From the NCBI GenBank assembly GCA_002964805.2, contig PUDQ02000081.1, positions 124,001 to 188,000 on the forward strand: a stretch of 64,000 nt of DNA, given 5' to 3'. The stretch's first letter is position 1. The number at the start of each line of letters is the position of its first letter. Position numbers and translations under genes: made by a program. Origin of the DNA: Trametes villosa. Its lineage: Eukaryota; Basidiomycota; Agaricomycetes; Polyporales; Polyporaceae. Below are positions 12,825 to 26,231 of the stretch, one piece after another. Below the pieces are notes generated by a model. It worked only from the letters and a program-made list of their open reading frames with translations, was not told where the DNA came from and did not search any database.

Positions 12825-13156
12825 GAGCCATATTGTCGGCTTGTACCACGGGTACGAATACCGCCTGTAGAGCACAAGTACCGTGATCGCTCAGAAGAGA
12901 TGTGACATGACAACAGCATATGTTCGATGGATGTAATAGATGTCCAAGTTGTAACGACAGCGGAAAGAGCGACGAGTAGTGGGAAAAAAGCAAGGTCCGA
13001 TTGGATACGAAAGTGTATCACGTCACCCTTTACGAGCTAACACGGATGTCAGCCCTGAAAACTGCATGACGAGAGCACAGGCTCGACGGGCACTTACACA
13101 GGAGCGACGGATGTCTCCGGACCTGGAAACAGGTGCATATCAATATGAGCCCAGTA
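12825..13156. other. Convergent intergenic region
   Basis: About 330 bp between the 3' ends of the DUF1308 gene (+) and the peroxidase gene (-). No feature seen. Confidence 0.5.
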
Positions 13157-14827
<1,671 letters not shown>

Positions 14828-16353
14828 GTCGGCGGAAAGGAGGGCTGTGGTCTGAGTGAAGTAGGAAGTGACACAAACCAGAGGCCGATTGAATCCAAAA
14901 GGAGTGGTCGGGGCGAGGATATGAACGATACTAAACACGGAGGCATGCCATGCTGGTTATATACGTACACTCGAGGGGCAAGGCAAACCCGAACTCGACG
15001 TTCTTCGACGGCAAACGCGAGCGCTCCTCGAGCCAAACATAGGTCCGTCCGCCGACGTAGGTGGTCCGGCTAATGGCTCTGTCCACCCCAGTCGCCACCC
15101 AATCGCAGCTGATAGATTGCGCATCAACGACGGGTTGCTTCAAGAAATTCGAAGGGTGCGTTTGAGTGCTGCTCGAGCGTCGTAGTCGTTCGTCCCGCCT
15201 CCGTTCATCGCACTTGTGTGAGCCGCAGCGCCGTGCGCAGCTTTGGCGGTGTGATGGCATTGTGAGTCCGCCGCCTGCTGCCGCTGCGCGCCCTAGTGAT
15301 TGAGGTAGCCGACGCTTGAGGTGGGCTTCGACGTCTCCTTCGAATGTGGAAAAAGAAAGTCGGCGACCACAGAAAGGCATGTAGAAGTGCGCATGAAGCT
15401 GCACTGCTAGTGAAGACGGGCGATTGAGCCTACTCGGATTCCGGAGGATCGAAAGATTGAAGGTGTCCGCCTCGCCTCCCGCTGTATCAAAATGTTGAAG
15501 CGTGAGAAGACGTTCACCGGTGTATGACCAGGGATGACTGCGGACGACAAAATCAAGAAGGCTGTATGAGATCTTTTAGGGGTCAAGAGCGTTTGCTAGA
15601 CGAGACGTTTTGCTGTACGAGATGCTTTCCATATGGTCAGAGACCTGCGTGAAGCTGCGCAACCCCGCGTAAGCGATGATACTCGCTTCTGCAGGGATGG
15701 AAACGCATACACGCGCACCTCGGACAGTACCACGACCGTCGACCGTGACCAAGTTGTCGTCGAGATTTCATTGGCGCCACTGCATGCCCGAATATCAGCC
15801 AAGCAATCCCACGCGAGCCGTCTGAGGTGCGTACGGGAGGGTCGGGTAGGGCACTGTGAGACTCGTGGATGAAAGTGAACTGCGGAAAAGACACCCGATG
15901 TAAGTAGGGGTGTTTAGAGCGATACTTCGGCGACGCGCTGCAATGACCTAGCCTGAGTTTGGTAACCGAAGCTGCTGCTGATTTTAGTATCAGGGCTGGG
16001 GGGTACTTACCTTCCTGGACACATACGCGCTGTCGGCCTTGAACATTGGCGCATAGAGAATGCGCCGCAATGCATCGGGATAGCGGAGTTACAGCGTGCC
16101 GTTGTCCGCACATGGCATATGTCCAGTGAATTCACGACCGATGATATCGTGCGAGATGTCGACCCTCATAAGCATGTTAATCCAGTACAATTACAATATG
16201 GCAGTAGTATAGGGTGAAAGACGAGACGTTGAAGACTTGACGATGGGTAAATCGCAGTTGACTCTTCGGACGCAACCTCCGAAAGTGAAGGTGACACTAA
16301 GAGCTACACCATGAGCCAGAAACGGGCATTGAGATGCTCGGAACGACGCACCT
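14828..16353. other. 1.5-kb intergenic region upstream of the peroxidase
   Basis: Holds the peroxidase promoter and the 3' flank of ISD11. Open frames on both strands (for example 15,637-16,113 minus) have no recognisable motifs. I cannot support a gene here. Confidence 0.45.
14957..14963 (-). promoter_or_regulatory. Candidate TATA box of the peroxidase gene
   Basis: TATATAA on the minus strand about 130 bp upstream of the peroxidase ATG, a common position in highly expressed fungal secretory genes. Position and motif only. Confidence 0.45.
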
Positions 16354-16702
16354 TCAGCTATCGCTTCGCTCATGCACAGGCTTCTGCTTCTCCACCACAA
16401 GCTTCCAACCGCCGTACAGCTGGTTAACGATCGCGCTGCGCTTCAGCACGGCGAGCTCCTTCGCCCTCTCGTCATAGAATGCGGCGAGTTTTGCCGGGTC
16501 TGACTCATTCTGTAGCCAGTGCCTTGTGAGCTGCGGTACGGATAATGCAGACGACAACCTGGCGTACCTGGATCTCACGGAAAGTAGACTTCGTCCTCCT
16601 CACGAAGTAGTGGCGGAAGTTGTACGAGCTAAACGACTGCGAGGTGCGCAGCATCGAGTGGTACAGGTGCAGAAGAGACTGCTTTGAGGGTGCGGTAGCC
16701 AT
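16354..16702 (-). CDS. ISD11: ISD11/LYRM4-like LYR protein of mitochondrial Fe-S cluster assembly
   Basis: Small LYR-family protein that stabilises the cysteine desulfurase Nfs1 in the mitochondrial matrix. The ATG at 16,700-16,702 starts MATAPSKQSLLHLYHSMLR. The LYR-like helix continues SFSSYNFRHYFVRRTKSTFRE to a single intron. Exon 2 reads NESDPAKLAAFYDERAKEL, then AVLKRSAIVNQLYGGWKLVVE, which matches the ISD11 pattern of paired helices and the QLY...K(L/V)V(I/V)E end. About 95 residues, the family's usual size. The LYR triad reads LYH here. A short C-terminal extension (HERSDS) precedes the stop. Divergent from the kinase gene. Confidence 0.87.
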
Positions 16703-17563
16703 GTCGAACGAGGGCGGCAGCGGGTGGACAGCGCAAGAGAACGAGGAACAAGCACTCGAGAGAGTCTGACTGAGCCAAGTCCGAAGCGCCCGACACAATG
16801 ACGAGCGCCATCGGCACGGGAAGCTGCGGCCCGAGCACGGTCCGTTGTACCGCCAGCCTGTGGCTAAGTTCGTTCGGCAAGGCCGAGTGGCCCGCCAACT
16901 TTTGACGACGACGACCACTACGACGGCAACGACGAGGAGTCACGACGGCGGTGTCAACGTCGGTGTCTGTGGCAACGAAGACTATGGCGCTGACTGCTAT
17001 CCTTGAACTTACACTCCGCCTCGAATAAATCACCTCCATCTGCACTACTCGACGGGAGCGACATGCTCTGCCTCGCCACAACGCAGCACAGTTCGTTCGA
17101 TGGCTGAATGGCCCTGGCTTCTGCACTGCAGGTCATTCTCATGGCCTGCGCCTGCGCATGGTGCGCATGGCCAGTAGGATTGATTGCTACGGTAAGTGCC
17201 CACATGTCCAGGCGTGCCAAGGAACCTCCCTTTCTTTGTTCACCTTTGCGTGAGCTTTGTTCCGCCGTCTTGAATGGGCTTGCCTTACGCCATCATGGCT
17301 GCTCGGATACGGCGTGCCATGATCTCTGGCAAGGCCGCTTTGGTGCGCAATATGTGGCCAGGGGCCATCGCAATCGCAGCCCACTATTTATCTCGCTCGT
17401 CCACGTTCATCTAATCCACGCCTCTCATCCCACCTCGCCATCGCACCCGCCCCTATCTACATCGCGCCGTGAGTAACCCAAGTTCTTACTCTTGTCATGG
17501 GGAATACGAGAACTTACATCGGTCATGTTGCACTAGGTCCACCTCCCTACCACAAGCTGAGCT
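16703..17563. promoter_or_regulatory. Divergent promoter region between ISD11 and the kinase, with a possible 5'-UTR intron
   Basis: About 860 bp. GTGAGTAAC at 17,469 and CACTAG ending at 17,536 could bound a 68-bp intron in the kinase 5' leader. I see no conserved protein in the remaining open frames. Confidence 0.35.
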
Positions 17564-19880
17564 ATGTCCTCCCGCCCTATGTTCCTGAACCCGTTCGCCC
17601 GCGGAGCGGAGAAGGCTGGCCAGCTAAACGGCGAGGAGGTGGAGGCTGCGTATGGCTGGGTGGGCGCGGAGGCGAGTGGCAGCGGTGTGGCGCTCCCAGA
17701 GAGCCAAGCAGATCCAAGGGCGAGTTTCGTCGGAGACGAGCTCGCGCTCGCTCTCCTATCGTCAAAACCGGAACCCACAAGCTTTCTGGACCTAAAGGCC
17801 TCCATCCGCACGAAACCTTCACGATCGCAGGTCGATCCTGCTGTCTACCCCGACGGCGACTCGTTCTCCGGGTGGCAATCCTCCCATGCCCAAGACGCGC
17901 TCGGGTCGGCGGAGGACACCAGAAGCTCACGGAAGGGATCATTTACCTTGCGGAAGCACATTCTCGCGCCCCGCCCCTTCCTAAAGAAGATGGTCGACTT
18001 CCTTCGGCCCAGAGAGCTTGTGTTGTCCAGCGTGGAGGTCCGAAGGAACGAACTCCGGGACCTGCTGTCCCAGAACTCTGGTCCGAAGCCTTTGGCGATG
18101 ACGCCGGCACGCCTCCACTCTCGTCGCCGACACAGTCCTCCCGGGCCTCTTTCGCGCCCTCCCCGCCCCCCGTCCATCGACGCAGAGGTGTTGGAGCTGA
18201 TGAGCAGGTTCCCGTCCCCGGCGGCGGCTGCGCCTATGCTAGATGCGGAGCGGAGGGTGGAAATTGTTACCGGATGTCATTCTCAGGTGTCGATTCGACC
18301 TTCGGTGAAGCACACCAGTTTCCCTGAGGCAGACTCTCCGCCCCGTCCTCCACCCAAAGTGGGGCGCGTCGGAGGTTCTATGCCCGCCATCCCCCTCGTG
18401 CGACAGAAGATCGGAGTCGCCCCTAATCCTCGCGGCCGTCCGCGCTATCGACAGGAAACGACTACCCAGCCTGACTTGCACTGGGACGTACTGCAAGTCA
18501 ACCGGATCCGCATCCCGCTCGCCGCCGAGGCCCGGTGGCTCAGTGCGGGGATGCTGGGCCAGGGCGGGTTCGGGACGGTCTACCTCGTGTACAACGTCGC
18601 CCGCCGCGCACAGTGTGCGATGAAAGTCATACACTATGCGCGCGGGATGTCGGAGGTGTCGTGCCGCGGGACGATCAACGAGCTGAAGGTGCTCAGCACG
18701 CTCGCAGCGGAGGCCGAACCTTCCCCGTTTCTGCTGCAGCCGTTCGTCAGCGACGAGCTCTGGGCGTGGCGGTCTGCGGAGCAGTACCTGCACATTGTCA
18801 CTGAGCTGTGCACAGGCGGTGACTTGAGCTGCTACCAGTACCGGCTCACGGACTACAACCTGTCGCTCATCTGCGCAGAAGTGGTGAGCATATCCCCTCA
18901 TGTCCAGTAGGAGTCTGAACTTGACCGCTCGTGCTAGATCCTCGGGCTCGATTACCTCCACCGTCTCGGTATCGTTCACCACGATATCAAACCCGCCAAC
19001 ATTCTAGTCAATGCTGCGGGGCACTGCGTCATCTCGGACTACGGCGGGGCTCAGTTCCTCGACGGGACGGGTCGTCTCAGCCGCCAGCGGCGCAACATGG
19101 CGGTCATGACCATTCCCTTCGCTGCGCCGGAGCTGCTTTCGGAGAACGACTTGGCGTACCCGACGTACGATCAGGCCGTGGACTACTGGTCGCTGGGTGC
19201 CACGCTGGTCTCACTTCTCATGGACGACGTGAGTACCCGGCTTTTAGCTGGCTGTATGCGCGTATTATTGACTGACGATGTCTGTCTGTATACAGGAGTT
19301 TCTTCCGGGCTCTCACGACATCGCCATGATTTCGTTCCGGCTGCGTCGCATTGAGAAGAGGCTCAGCCAGCTCGGCGTCTCCCAGAGACTCCAGCAATTC
19401 GTGCTGGCTGTCAGTAATTCTATTCAAATGATTGCAGCAACCACGCCTAACCGTGCGATATGTAGCTGCTGGAGGAATCTCCATCGAAGAGACCGAGATA
19501 TTCGGAGATCGTAGCGATGCCGTTCCTGAGCGAGCTGTGGGTACTTTCTTGCTCCGAGCAATGCTATGCACTCGATAGCTAACACGCATATTCTTGCAGG
19601 GACTGGGACGCGGTCAAGGAGTTGCGTTGTCCGCGTAAGTGCTCTTTCTACACACGAATGCAGTAATCGCATGGCTGACGCGACCTTTATAACAGCGTTC
19701 GACTATGTCAGGGACATCGGCGTCCTCGCACACGGCTTCTCGATCCCCACGGCGCGCGTTCACGAGACCCGGCACCCGGTGGACCTCCTTCGGCGGCTTC
19801 GGCAGGAGCATCTCTCGCTAGTGGTCGACAATTCGTACAACGTCGAGGCCCACAAAGCTGCGCTAGCAGGCGCGTTCTGA
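17564..19880 (+). CDS. Ser/Thr protein kinase with long disordered N-terminus, divergent catalytic motifs
   Basis: The N-terminal ~310 residues from ATG 17,564 (MSSRPMFLNPFARG) are Ser/Pro/Arg-rich without a known domain. The kinase domain then shows the Gly-rich loop GQGGFGTVYLV, the VAIK-type Lys in CAMKVI, the hinge region HIVTELCTGGDLSCY, the catalytic loop VHHDIKPANIL, SDYGGAQF in place of DFG, the activation-segment end PFAAPELL and VDYWSLGATL. Several short introns are needed after 18,883, and coding resumes at 18,938. The C-terminus (RPRYSEIVAMPFLSELWDWDAVKELRCPPF...) fits the end of an AGC/polo-like C-lobe followed by an extension that ends LAGAF. HRD reads HHD and DFG reads DYG, but the catalytic Asp residues remain, so it is probably active. 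Subfamily not assigned. Confidence 0.82.
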
Positions 19881-20378
19881 CGTGCCGGCACACGCTCTCC
19901 CCCCATTCCCCTCCGCAATCCTCTCCCTCCGAACTACACTCTACGTTACATGCGGATTTGGGCACTGGTGCCCTGTCTGTTCTCAGTTATTCGTTATTTC
20001 GTCGAGTCGCCTTTGAATCGCACCGCTGTCGATAGTCGCTTTCGCTTTCCGTGCCTCATGTATATCTCACTCATTTGTACCTCACCGCATCTCCATGTAC
20101 CCACTGCTGTATCCCTCTGCAATTCATCATCGTATCTCGGCCCATTCGAGCGCTCGTGAGTACCTTAAAGTTGAGTCAATGATGTCAATGAGCGCTTCGC
20201 CTTTATGCTCCTTCGACTTGGACGCATACCACACCCTCGCGCAACCATCTGGCACACCCCGCTCACCTGTCGCTCACTTGTGTTTCTTACATCTCATGTG
20301 AGGTTACAGCCTCTGCACGGCGCGGCCCGATGCTCAACGTCAATCGCTAGACGGGCTCGCACTCTTTCCTACACGGCT
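19881..20378. other. Intergenic, kinase 3' flank and exopolyphosphatase promoter
   Basis: About 500 bp, CT-rich toward its 3' end. No gene seen. Confidence 0.5.
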
Positions 20379-21709
20379 ATGGCTTCACAGGACTCCTCCA
20401 GCGGCACTCTATCGCAATTCCTTCGAGAGAGCAAGGCTGCGTACCTAGATGCGGTGAAGGCAGGAAAGGGACGCGACTGGACGGTGGTCATGGGTAACGA
20501 AGCTGGCGGTAAGCACCAAATCCCTGTTCGCTCGCACAGTCCTCTCAGATCCTCCCAGATCTCGACTCGATTGCGAGCGCCATCGGCTTCGCGTGGTACG
20601 CCGCGAAAGTGCAGGGCACGCTCACCGTATCTCTCACGCAAACACCCCGCACGGAGCTGCATCTGCGCGCAGAGAACGCGCACGCACTCGCCCTCGCGCA
20701 CCTGGACGCGGACGCGGACATCCTCTGCGCGGACGACATACCCGTGCCCGCGTCGCAGCCCTTCCCCTCCGCGCGCTTTGCGCTCGTCGACCACAATCGC
20801 CTACAGGCGCGCTATGCGCGCGAAAACCCAGACACGCGCGTCGTCGCTGTGGTTGACCACCACGAGGACGAGGGCTTGTACAAGGACACGGCGGATCCGC
20901 GCGTCATCGTCGTCCCTACGGGCAGCTGCGCCTCGCTCGTCACGCAGCTGTTCGAGGAGCGTCCCGAAAAACTTGCTCCGGAGCTCGCGACGCTCCTTCT
21001 GTGCAGCGTCCTCATCGACACGAATGGACTGAAGCAGGGAGGGAAGGCGGAGGAAGCGGACCGTCGCGCAGCAGCGTTCCTTGTGCCCCTGGCTTCGGTT
21101 CTCCGAGACCTTTCCGGCGCGCTTGATTTTAGCTCTGCAGCACCGGAGGAACTGGCCAACCTTCAAGCGCTAAACGCCACCCTGCAGGAGAAGAAAGCGT
21201 CAGTCGCGCACCTGAACACGCTCGACCTACTCCGGAGAGACTACAAGGAGTACGCGCTCAGCCCCGCCTCCGCACCCTCGCAAGAAGTCCTCGTCGGCCT
21301 CTCCTCCGTCCCCATTGGCTTCAAGGAGTGGCTCCCGCGGCACGCAGACTTCTTCGCGCAGACGGAGCAGTTCATGGCCGACCGCGGGCTCACGGTGCTC
21401 GGCATCCTTACGTCGTTCCGCGACGAGGAGCACCCGGGGAAGAACGGGCGGGGGAAGCACCGGCGCGAGCAGATGTACGTCGTGCGCGGGGACGCGGCGC
21501 TCGCGGAGACGCTGTTGGAGGCGTTGGAGGAGAATGAGGAGTTGAAGCTGGAGAGGAGGAAGTTCCCGGATTATGGCGTGCACAAGGGGTTCGGCAAAGA
21601 GTTCAAGGCGCGGGTGTGGAAGCAGAAGAATGTGGATGCGACGAGGAAGGCGACGGCACCTATCGTGAAAAGCATCGTGGAGGGCCGGCCAAAGGGCGCC
21701 AGTCTGTGA
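20379..21709 (+). CDS. PPX1: Exopolyphosphatase, DHH/DHHA2 family (PPX1-like)
   Basis: Hydrolyses terminal phosphates from inorganic polyphosphate. The ATG at 20,379 starts MASQDSSSGTLSQFLRESK. One intron interrupts the first metal motif, and splicing gives GNEAGDLDSIASAIG. Further DHH-superfamily motifs are ALVDHNRLQ, VVDHHEDEG and LLLCSVLIDTNGLK, followed by a DHHA2 C-terminal domain with SFRDEEHPGKNGRGKHRREQ and ending VEGRPKGASL. About 430 residues, close to yeast Ppx1. The motif order and spacing make the family call firm. A related activity such as pyrophosphatase is possible but less likely given the length. Confidence 0.9.
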
Positions 21710-22530
21710 TGTCGGCCCCGCACTATGTCTCTGGGCGTCACCGGTCTCTGTAGCTCTAACGCGAACCCCTCTTGTATTACGCCCATCAAATGTAGTGTGC
21801 ATCAGACTGAGATAGCACGCCACCCTACACTCTGACAAAAAACAAGCCTCAGAATATGTGCGCGTATGTTGTACGTAGATATAGACGTGCCCAAGGCTGG
21901 CTGACGGGAAGAGCTATTTTGCTACCAACCATTCCAAGTTTCTTGGGACAATTGAGGCAGTAAACGTTATAGACACATATGTAGACATCACTATGCTGTC
22001 CTCTACTTACGCTTGAATTTCCATTCTACAGCACCTGCCTATTGTGGATTTCCTCCTGCCAATCTCGGACGCACACCTTGGTTCGGTAGCCTCGTGGCGT
22101 CCTCATTCCTCTCCCCAAACTACTCAAGGCCATAATCATTCCATCCGTGGAAATACAAGCGTACAATTTATTTCTGAGGCTATTTGGCTGCTTGTCGGAT
22201 ACTCGAATATCGGTACGACCAGTACTGGGTGGACGAGCGTCATCGCGGCTCGGCCGCTTTTGGGCGCTCCGGTCTTCCGCGAGCCTTGAGCTGCTTCATC
22301 GTTCTCGTGGTTCTACAACGCTGCCACTACATCCTCACGTCGTCTCCTTAGCCGGTGTGACGACCCCTAGCAAACAGCCTTGACCTACCTACGCCAACCT
22401 TCTCATAGCTCTCTGAGGCTGCCCGGAAAAGTCGCTGCACGAACTCTAGCCGCCCACGCTCCACGACCTCCCGCAGTGCTTGCGCCCAACCCTCAGCTCA
22501 ACAATCTTCGCGCTTACCAACTTCATCATC
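21710..22530. other. 820-bp intergenic region
   Basis: Between the exopolyphosphatase and RCF1-like genes, both plus strand. It holds the promoter of the latter. No RNA gene or repeat recognised. Confidence 0.5.
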
Positions 22531-23119
22531 ATGAGCACCGAGCCTGCATCACACCCGGAGATACTGCTGGACGCGAATGGCATGCCCATTGAGTCGTGGG
22601 GTGGCAAATTCGAGCGCAAATTCAAGGAGAACCCGTTCGTTCCCGTCCGTACGTCCCGCTTCCTATCACTCTCCCCCTCAAACTCACCCAACCCCTCATC
22701 ATTCATCGTCCTCCCCGCACACAGTGGCCGGCCTAACGACAGCCTCGCTCATCGTCGCCGCCGTAAAACTGAAGCGGCGCGACAGCATCTCGCTCAACAC
22801 CTGGCTGCGCGTGCGCGTGCTCATGCAGGGCCTCACGCTCGTCGCCGTCGTCGGCGGCTCGTGGTGGTACGGGCAGATGAAGCACCAGAAGGAGGCCGCG
22901 AACGCCGCGCAGCAGGAGCGCGTCCTCGAGCGCGCCGGCTTCGAGGCGCGCCTCCGCGCCGCGGAGGAGGCGGACAAGCTCGAGAAGCTCGAGGAGGAGG
23001 TGCACGCGTGCGCCGCGGCGCAGGGCGGGAGAGGCGGTGGGGGCGGGTGGCTTGGCGGGCTGTTCGGGAAGGGCGGGTCGGGGTCGGAAGGGTCGAAAGG
23101 GACGGGAGCGAGTGCGTGA
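22531..23119 (+). CDS. RCF1: HIG1-domain respiratory supercomplex factor (RCF1-like)
   Basis: Inner mitochondrial membrane protein that promotes cytochrome bc1-oxidase supercomplex formation. The ATG at 22,531 gives MSTEPASHPEILLDANGMP. One intron follows NPFVPV, and splicing gives the HIG1 signature NPFVPVLAGLTTASLIVAAV, then SLNTWLRVRVLMQGLTLVAVV, i.e. two hydrophobic helices separated by a basic loop. A charged coiled-coil-like region (QQERVLERAGFEARLRAAEE) and a Gly/Ser-rich tail end at TGA 23,117-23,119. About 160 residues, normal for fungal Rcf1. Confidence 0.88.
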
Positions 23120-23445
23120 GTGTGTATTTGACGGTGTGGATATTTGGTTCGTAGCTCGCTCTCTACGAATACATGCAGACCCCCTCTCTTCATCACGCGT
23201 CGCCTGGCCCCGAATATCCCCGCGCTACTGTGTGGTGGGTCATCCCTGCGAAGCACTTGCAGGCGGCGCGGCAGCCCTTGAGCGCACGACGTGTGCAAGA
23301 CCTTGCCGTGCGCGAGCGGCGCGGGCTTCAGGTAGGATAGTCGATCCTAAGAGGATCACAGTCATTCGTCGCCTAACGTAACCCCTCCCCAATTCTATAA
23401 GGACACACCTGTTGTGCTGGAACCGATCGTGGCATGGCCCGGATG
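23120..23445. other. Convergent intergenic region
   Basis: About 325 bp between the 3' ends of the RCF1-like (+) and URM1 (-) genes. No feature seen. Confidence 0.5.
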
Positions 23446-23872
23446 CTAGCCGCCGTGTAGAGTCGAGATGAAGACGATCTCGTCGCCGTCCTGGAGCTGA
23501 TATTCACCCTCGCCTTCCAGCTCCCAGTCCGCGTCGTTCACTAGGACAAGAATACCAGGACGTCTGGAAGGGGATCTGCATCAGCTTAACCTTCGGGCCT
23601 TGAGGTACCTGCTGAACGTACACTGTCCCGTTCTCGATGAACAACTCCACGCGCTCCTTCAGGAGGTTGTCCCGCAGCCAGAAGACAAGATACGCGAGAT
23701 CCACGGGCTTCTTTGGCGCGTCATCATCGGTCGTGACCTGCCCAGACGTCGATTGCGGAGGTGCGGGGGTGACAGGAACCAGAGCGGGGAGTGTAACGCG
23801 GTGCGAGCGTTCGTTCGCGAAGAGCAGCTCGAGGCCTCCTCCGAACTCGATCTTGAGCGATATGGTGGACAT
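23446..23872 (-). CDS. URM1: Ubiquitin-related modifier Urm1
   Basis: Sulfur carrier for tRNA wobble-uridine thiolation and protein urmylation. The ATG at 23,870-23,872 starts [18 protein letters not shown], the beta-grasp start typical of Urm1. Then come [22 protein letters not shown], one intron, and [37 protein letters not shown]. The terminal Gly-Gly is followed immediately by TAG, which is the functional end needed for thiocarboxylation. A Pro/Thr-rich insert of about 20 residues ([11 protein letters not shown]) lies between strands 2 and 3. About 120 residues. Confidence 0.94.
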
Positions 23873-24264
23873 GGCGTCGGCTGACCAGATAGTTCGTGAT
23901 GATTCCTGCGTCGTTCGTGGATAGAGGAGGCAGATATTGTGGACTATGTAAGCTCCAGTGTACGCGACCTGGACGCAGAAATGGGTACTATACGGCGCTT
24001 ATGCCGTATAATGGCTTTAGATAAGGTTTGTCGATCCAGATCGGGGATTAGCCGAGACCGTCGTGGGCTTGGCATGCAAAAGGGCGCTTTACCTCGTACC
24101 TGCACCTGCATGCCGCTTGGTCTTTCTCATCAGCTTGGTGCACGACCTCGCCGTATAAACCGCGACAGCTTCTAGTTGAGGCCTTTGTTGTGACCGCCAC
24201 TGCTCAAGATCCCTCCAAATCTCCACGCACGCTTCAAGACCGAAGTAGAACCGCTTCCCATACC
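23873..24264. promoter_or_regulatory. Divergent promoter region between URM1 and the first DUF7918 gene
   Basis: About 390 bp. CGTATAAACC about 110 bp upstream of the DUF7918 ATG is a possible TATA-like element. No other signal seen. Confidence 0.35.
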
Positions 24265-25477
24265 ATGCCGCTCAACCTCAACGGCTACACCGCACACGTA
24301 TGCTGCGATGGCGAAGAGCTTGAGATATATGACGTTCAGAACGAAGATGAGAAGACGTTGACGTGCTGGATTGCCAGCGAGGAAGGAAAGGTTGGTGTGA
24401 TGCCAGTGTCTAGCACTCCCGTAACTACTCAACTATGAAATACTGTATATTGACGTCCCCTGCTAGGAGTTCACCATCTACTGGGGAGATGAGTCTGCTG
24501 CAACCAATATGTCGGTCGAGACGTACGTAGACGGCCGCCTGGTGCGTTCCGCTGCGCATCAGCCTCAGTCGCAGGACTGTTGTATCGGCGTCTACGAGGC
24601 CCTAGGTCAATTGCGACCGTTTGTTTTCTCGCCACTGGTCCTCACAGGTAAGTAAAAGGCCTCATATGCGGAGTTTTGATGGTCATCTCTGGCGCGCTAG
24701 ATGACGACCGCCTGCTGTCCTCAAGGGGGCACACGGAGCTAGGCACCATCCGAGTCACCATGTATCATGTCCAAGAATACATTGCGTCAGGCAAATTGCA
24801 CGAGGGGTACAATGCGGCACCCGTCGGAGCAGTACACGAGAGGAGCAAAAAGGCTGGCGTACACGCCGTGTCGTGAGTTTCGACGCCCACTGCCATTGCA
24901 TCGCTTTCTCACAGATTGCCCCATCCGTTCAGCTTCGGGAACGTCAAGCCAGTAACACCATATACAATCTCTACGCCAATCGGGAAGGAGGAGGTGCCAT
25001 TTGCGGTCTTCAAGTTCTGCTATAGGCCGCTAGGTGCGATATCCCTGGTCTTGTAGACACATTTATGTGCTAACACGGCAGCGCAGAATTGCTGAGAGCG
25101 AACGGCATCGCACCGCCTGCGCCGTCAGTCTCCAAGGGCAAGAAACGTGCTCTAGATACCCAGTCTTCGGGCGATGCGGGTCCCAGCAACAAGCGAGCGC
25201 GCGAGGAGGATGGGGTCAAGCCCGAGCCAGATGAAGATGATGATGACGACGACGACGCTGTCGACGACGTCGTTTTCCTCCAGGTACGCCTAGCTGCAGT
25301 CATTGAGCTTCTATGCGTGTGCCAACGTCACAACGTGAACAGGAACAGCTAGTGATGATTCAAAGGCGCCTCGCGGAGGCGGAGGCCGCGCGGAGGCCCA
25401 GGGCTGTCGTCAAGCGCGAAGTGTCTCCCATCCGCGTTCCATCCGCGTCGAGCTCCGAGGTCATCGACCTCACCTAG
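24265..25477 (+). CDS. DUF7918-type basidiomycete protein, copy 1
   Basis: Member of a family abundant in Agaricomycetes (DUF7918) with no known function. About five exons. The start MPLNLNGYTAHVCCDGEELE is followed by EEGKEFTIYWGD, RPFVFSPLVLT, the strongly conserved ELGTIRVTMYHV and VHERSKKAGVHAVSFG, FKFCYRPLELLRANGI, then a basic nuclear-localisation-like segment (KGKKRALD, NKRARE), an acidic run (DEDDDDDDDAVDD), and an end with VKREVSPIRVP and EVIDLT directly before the stop. VKPE and VKRE fit the sumoylation consensus and VIDLT fits a SUMO-interacting motif, which suggests a nuclear role (inference). Its paralog starts at 39,611. Confidence 0.85.
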
Positions 25478-25889
25478 ATCGGACGTCCACAGTGCCGGTG
25501 TCTCGTTTTCGCGCTATCCGCTGCGCCGTGTTGTACATCGTGCTCTTCCCTTTCTTTCCTTCTATCCGGGTTTCTGAGAGTCCTCGTCCTTGGTTTTCAC
25601 CGCTGTTGTACCTGCCATTTCGATGCCACTATGTTGCGCTTCTATTCGTATCCTATCATATAATCCTTACAGTATGAGTCAAATATTTGTATCGGAAAGT
25701 ACAACTTTCACCTGGCAGATCCATGTTGCTTGCCTTGCCGCGCTATTTGTGGGGCCAAGGGGTGCACACAAGTGCACTCGGCCCTAGATCAAAATCTGGG
25801 ATCGGCCGCAAATCCCAGATTGCCTTCAACTTTTCCGATCGAGAGTTGTGCCGCTGTGGCTACTGGCGCTAAGCTTCTTTTGTTCTCTT
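25478..25889. other. Intergenic flank between DUF7918 copy 1 and the transposon
   Basis: About 410 bp of apparent host DNA, AT-richer than the genes, containing a 10-bp-stem inverted repeat at 25,793-25,821. Confidence 0.5.
25793..25821. repeat. Perfect 10-bp inverted repeat (hairpin)
   Basis: AATCTGGGAT (25,793-25,802) and ATCCCAGATT (25,812-25,821) are exact reverse complements around a 9-base GC-rich loop, about 70 bp outside the left target duplication of the large transposon. Confidence 0.7.
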
Positions 25890-25899
25890 GTTACGACCT
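25890..25899. repeat. Left 10-bp target-site duplication of the large DNA transposon
   Basis: GTTACGACCT, identical to 39,429-39,438, directly abutting the GGGCA terminus of the inverted repeat. Confidence 0.75.
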
Positions 25900-25921
25900 G
25901 GGCAAAGGGAAATTGACGCAG
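25900..25921 (+). repeat. Left terminal inverted repeat of the MULE
   Basis: Reads GGGCAAAGGG then AAATTGACGCAG. It pairs with the reverse complement of 39,407-39,428 at 17 of 22 positions, including the outer GGGCA and inner TGACGCAG. Confidence 0.75.
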
Positions 25922-26231
25922 AATGCCGCAAACGGCCGCACTGCGTTCACCTTGCTGCGGTTCTGCTGCACCTTGCTCGCGCCTGCTGCACACCTGCTGC
26001 AACCTCAGTTTGCCCCCTCTTTGCAACATTTACGGGCGACGTAAGGAGTATCTGTCACCTCGTTATGTGGATATATTTTTCTACGTCGCACTGGGTGAAT
26101 GCTCGATGTATAGCTGATAAACTCCGCGTCCGTGGCTACGATACCCCGGCGCCTACAATGCAGTGACGTTACGATCGTTACGGTCTGTGACACTTCACCT
26201 AGCCCCCACCCAGCCATTTAGTCTCCTCGAG

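Noticed and set aside
15637..16113. 158-codon minus-strand frame upstream of the peroxidase
   Set aside because: Composition is unlike a conserved protein and I could not place any splice pattern or motif.
20205..21032. 275-codon plus-strand frame across the exopolyphosphatase start
   Set aside because: Out-of-frame Arg/Ser-rich reading; the DHH motifs are in another frame.
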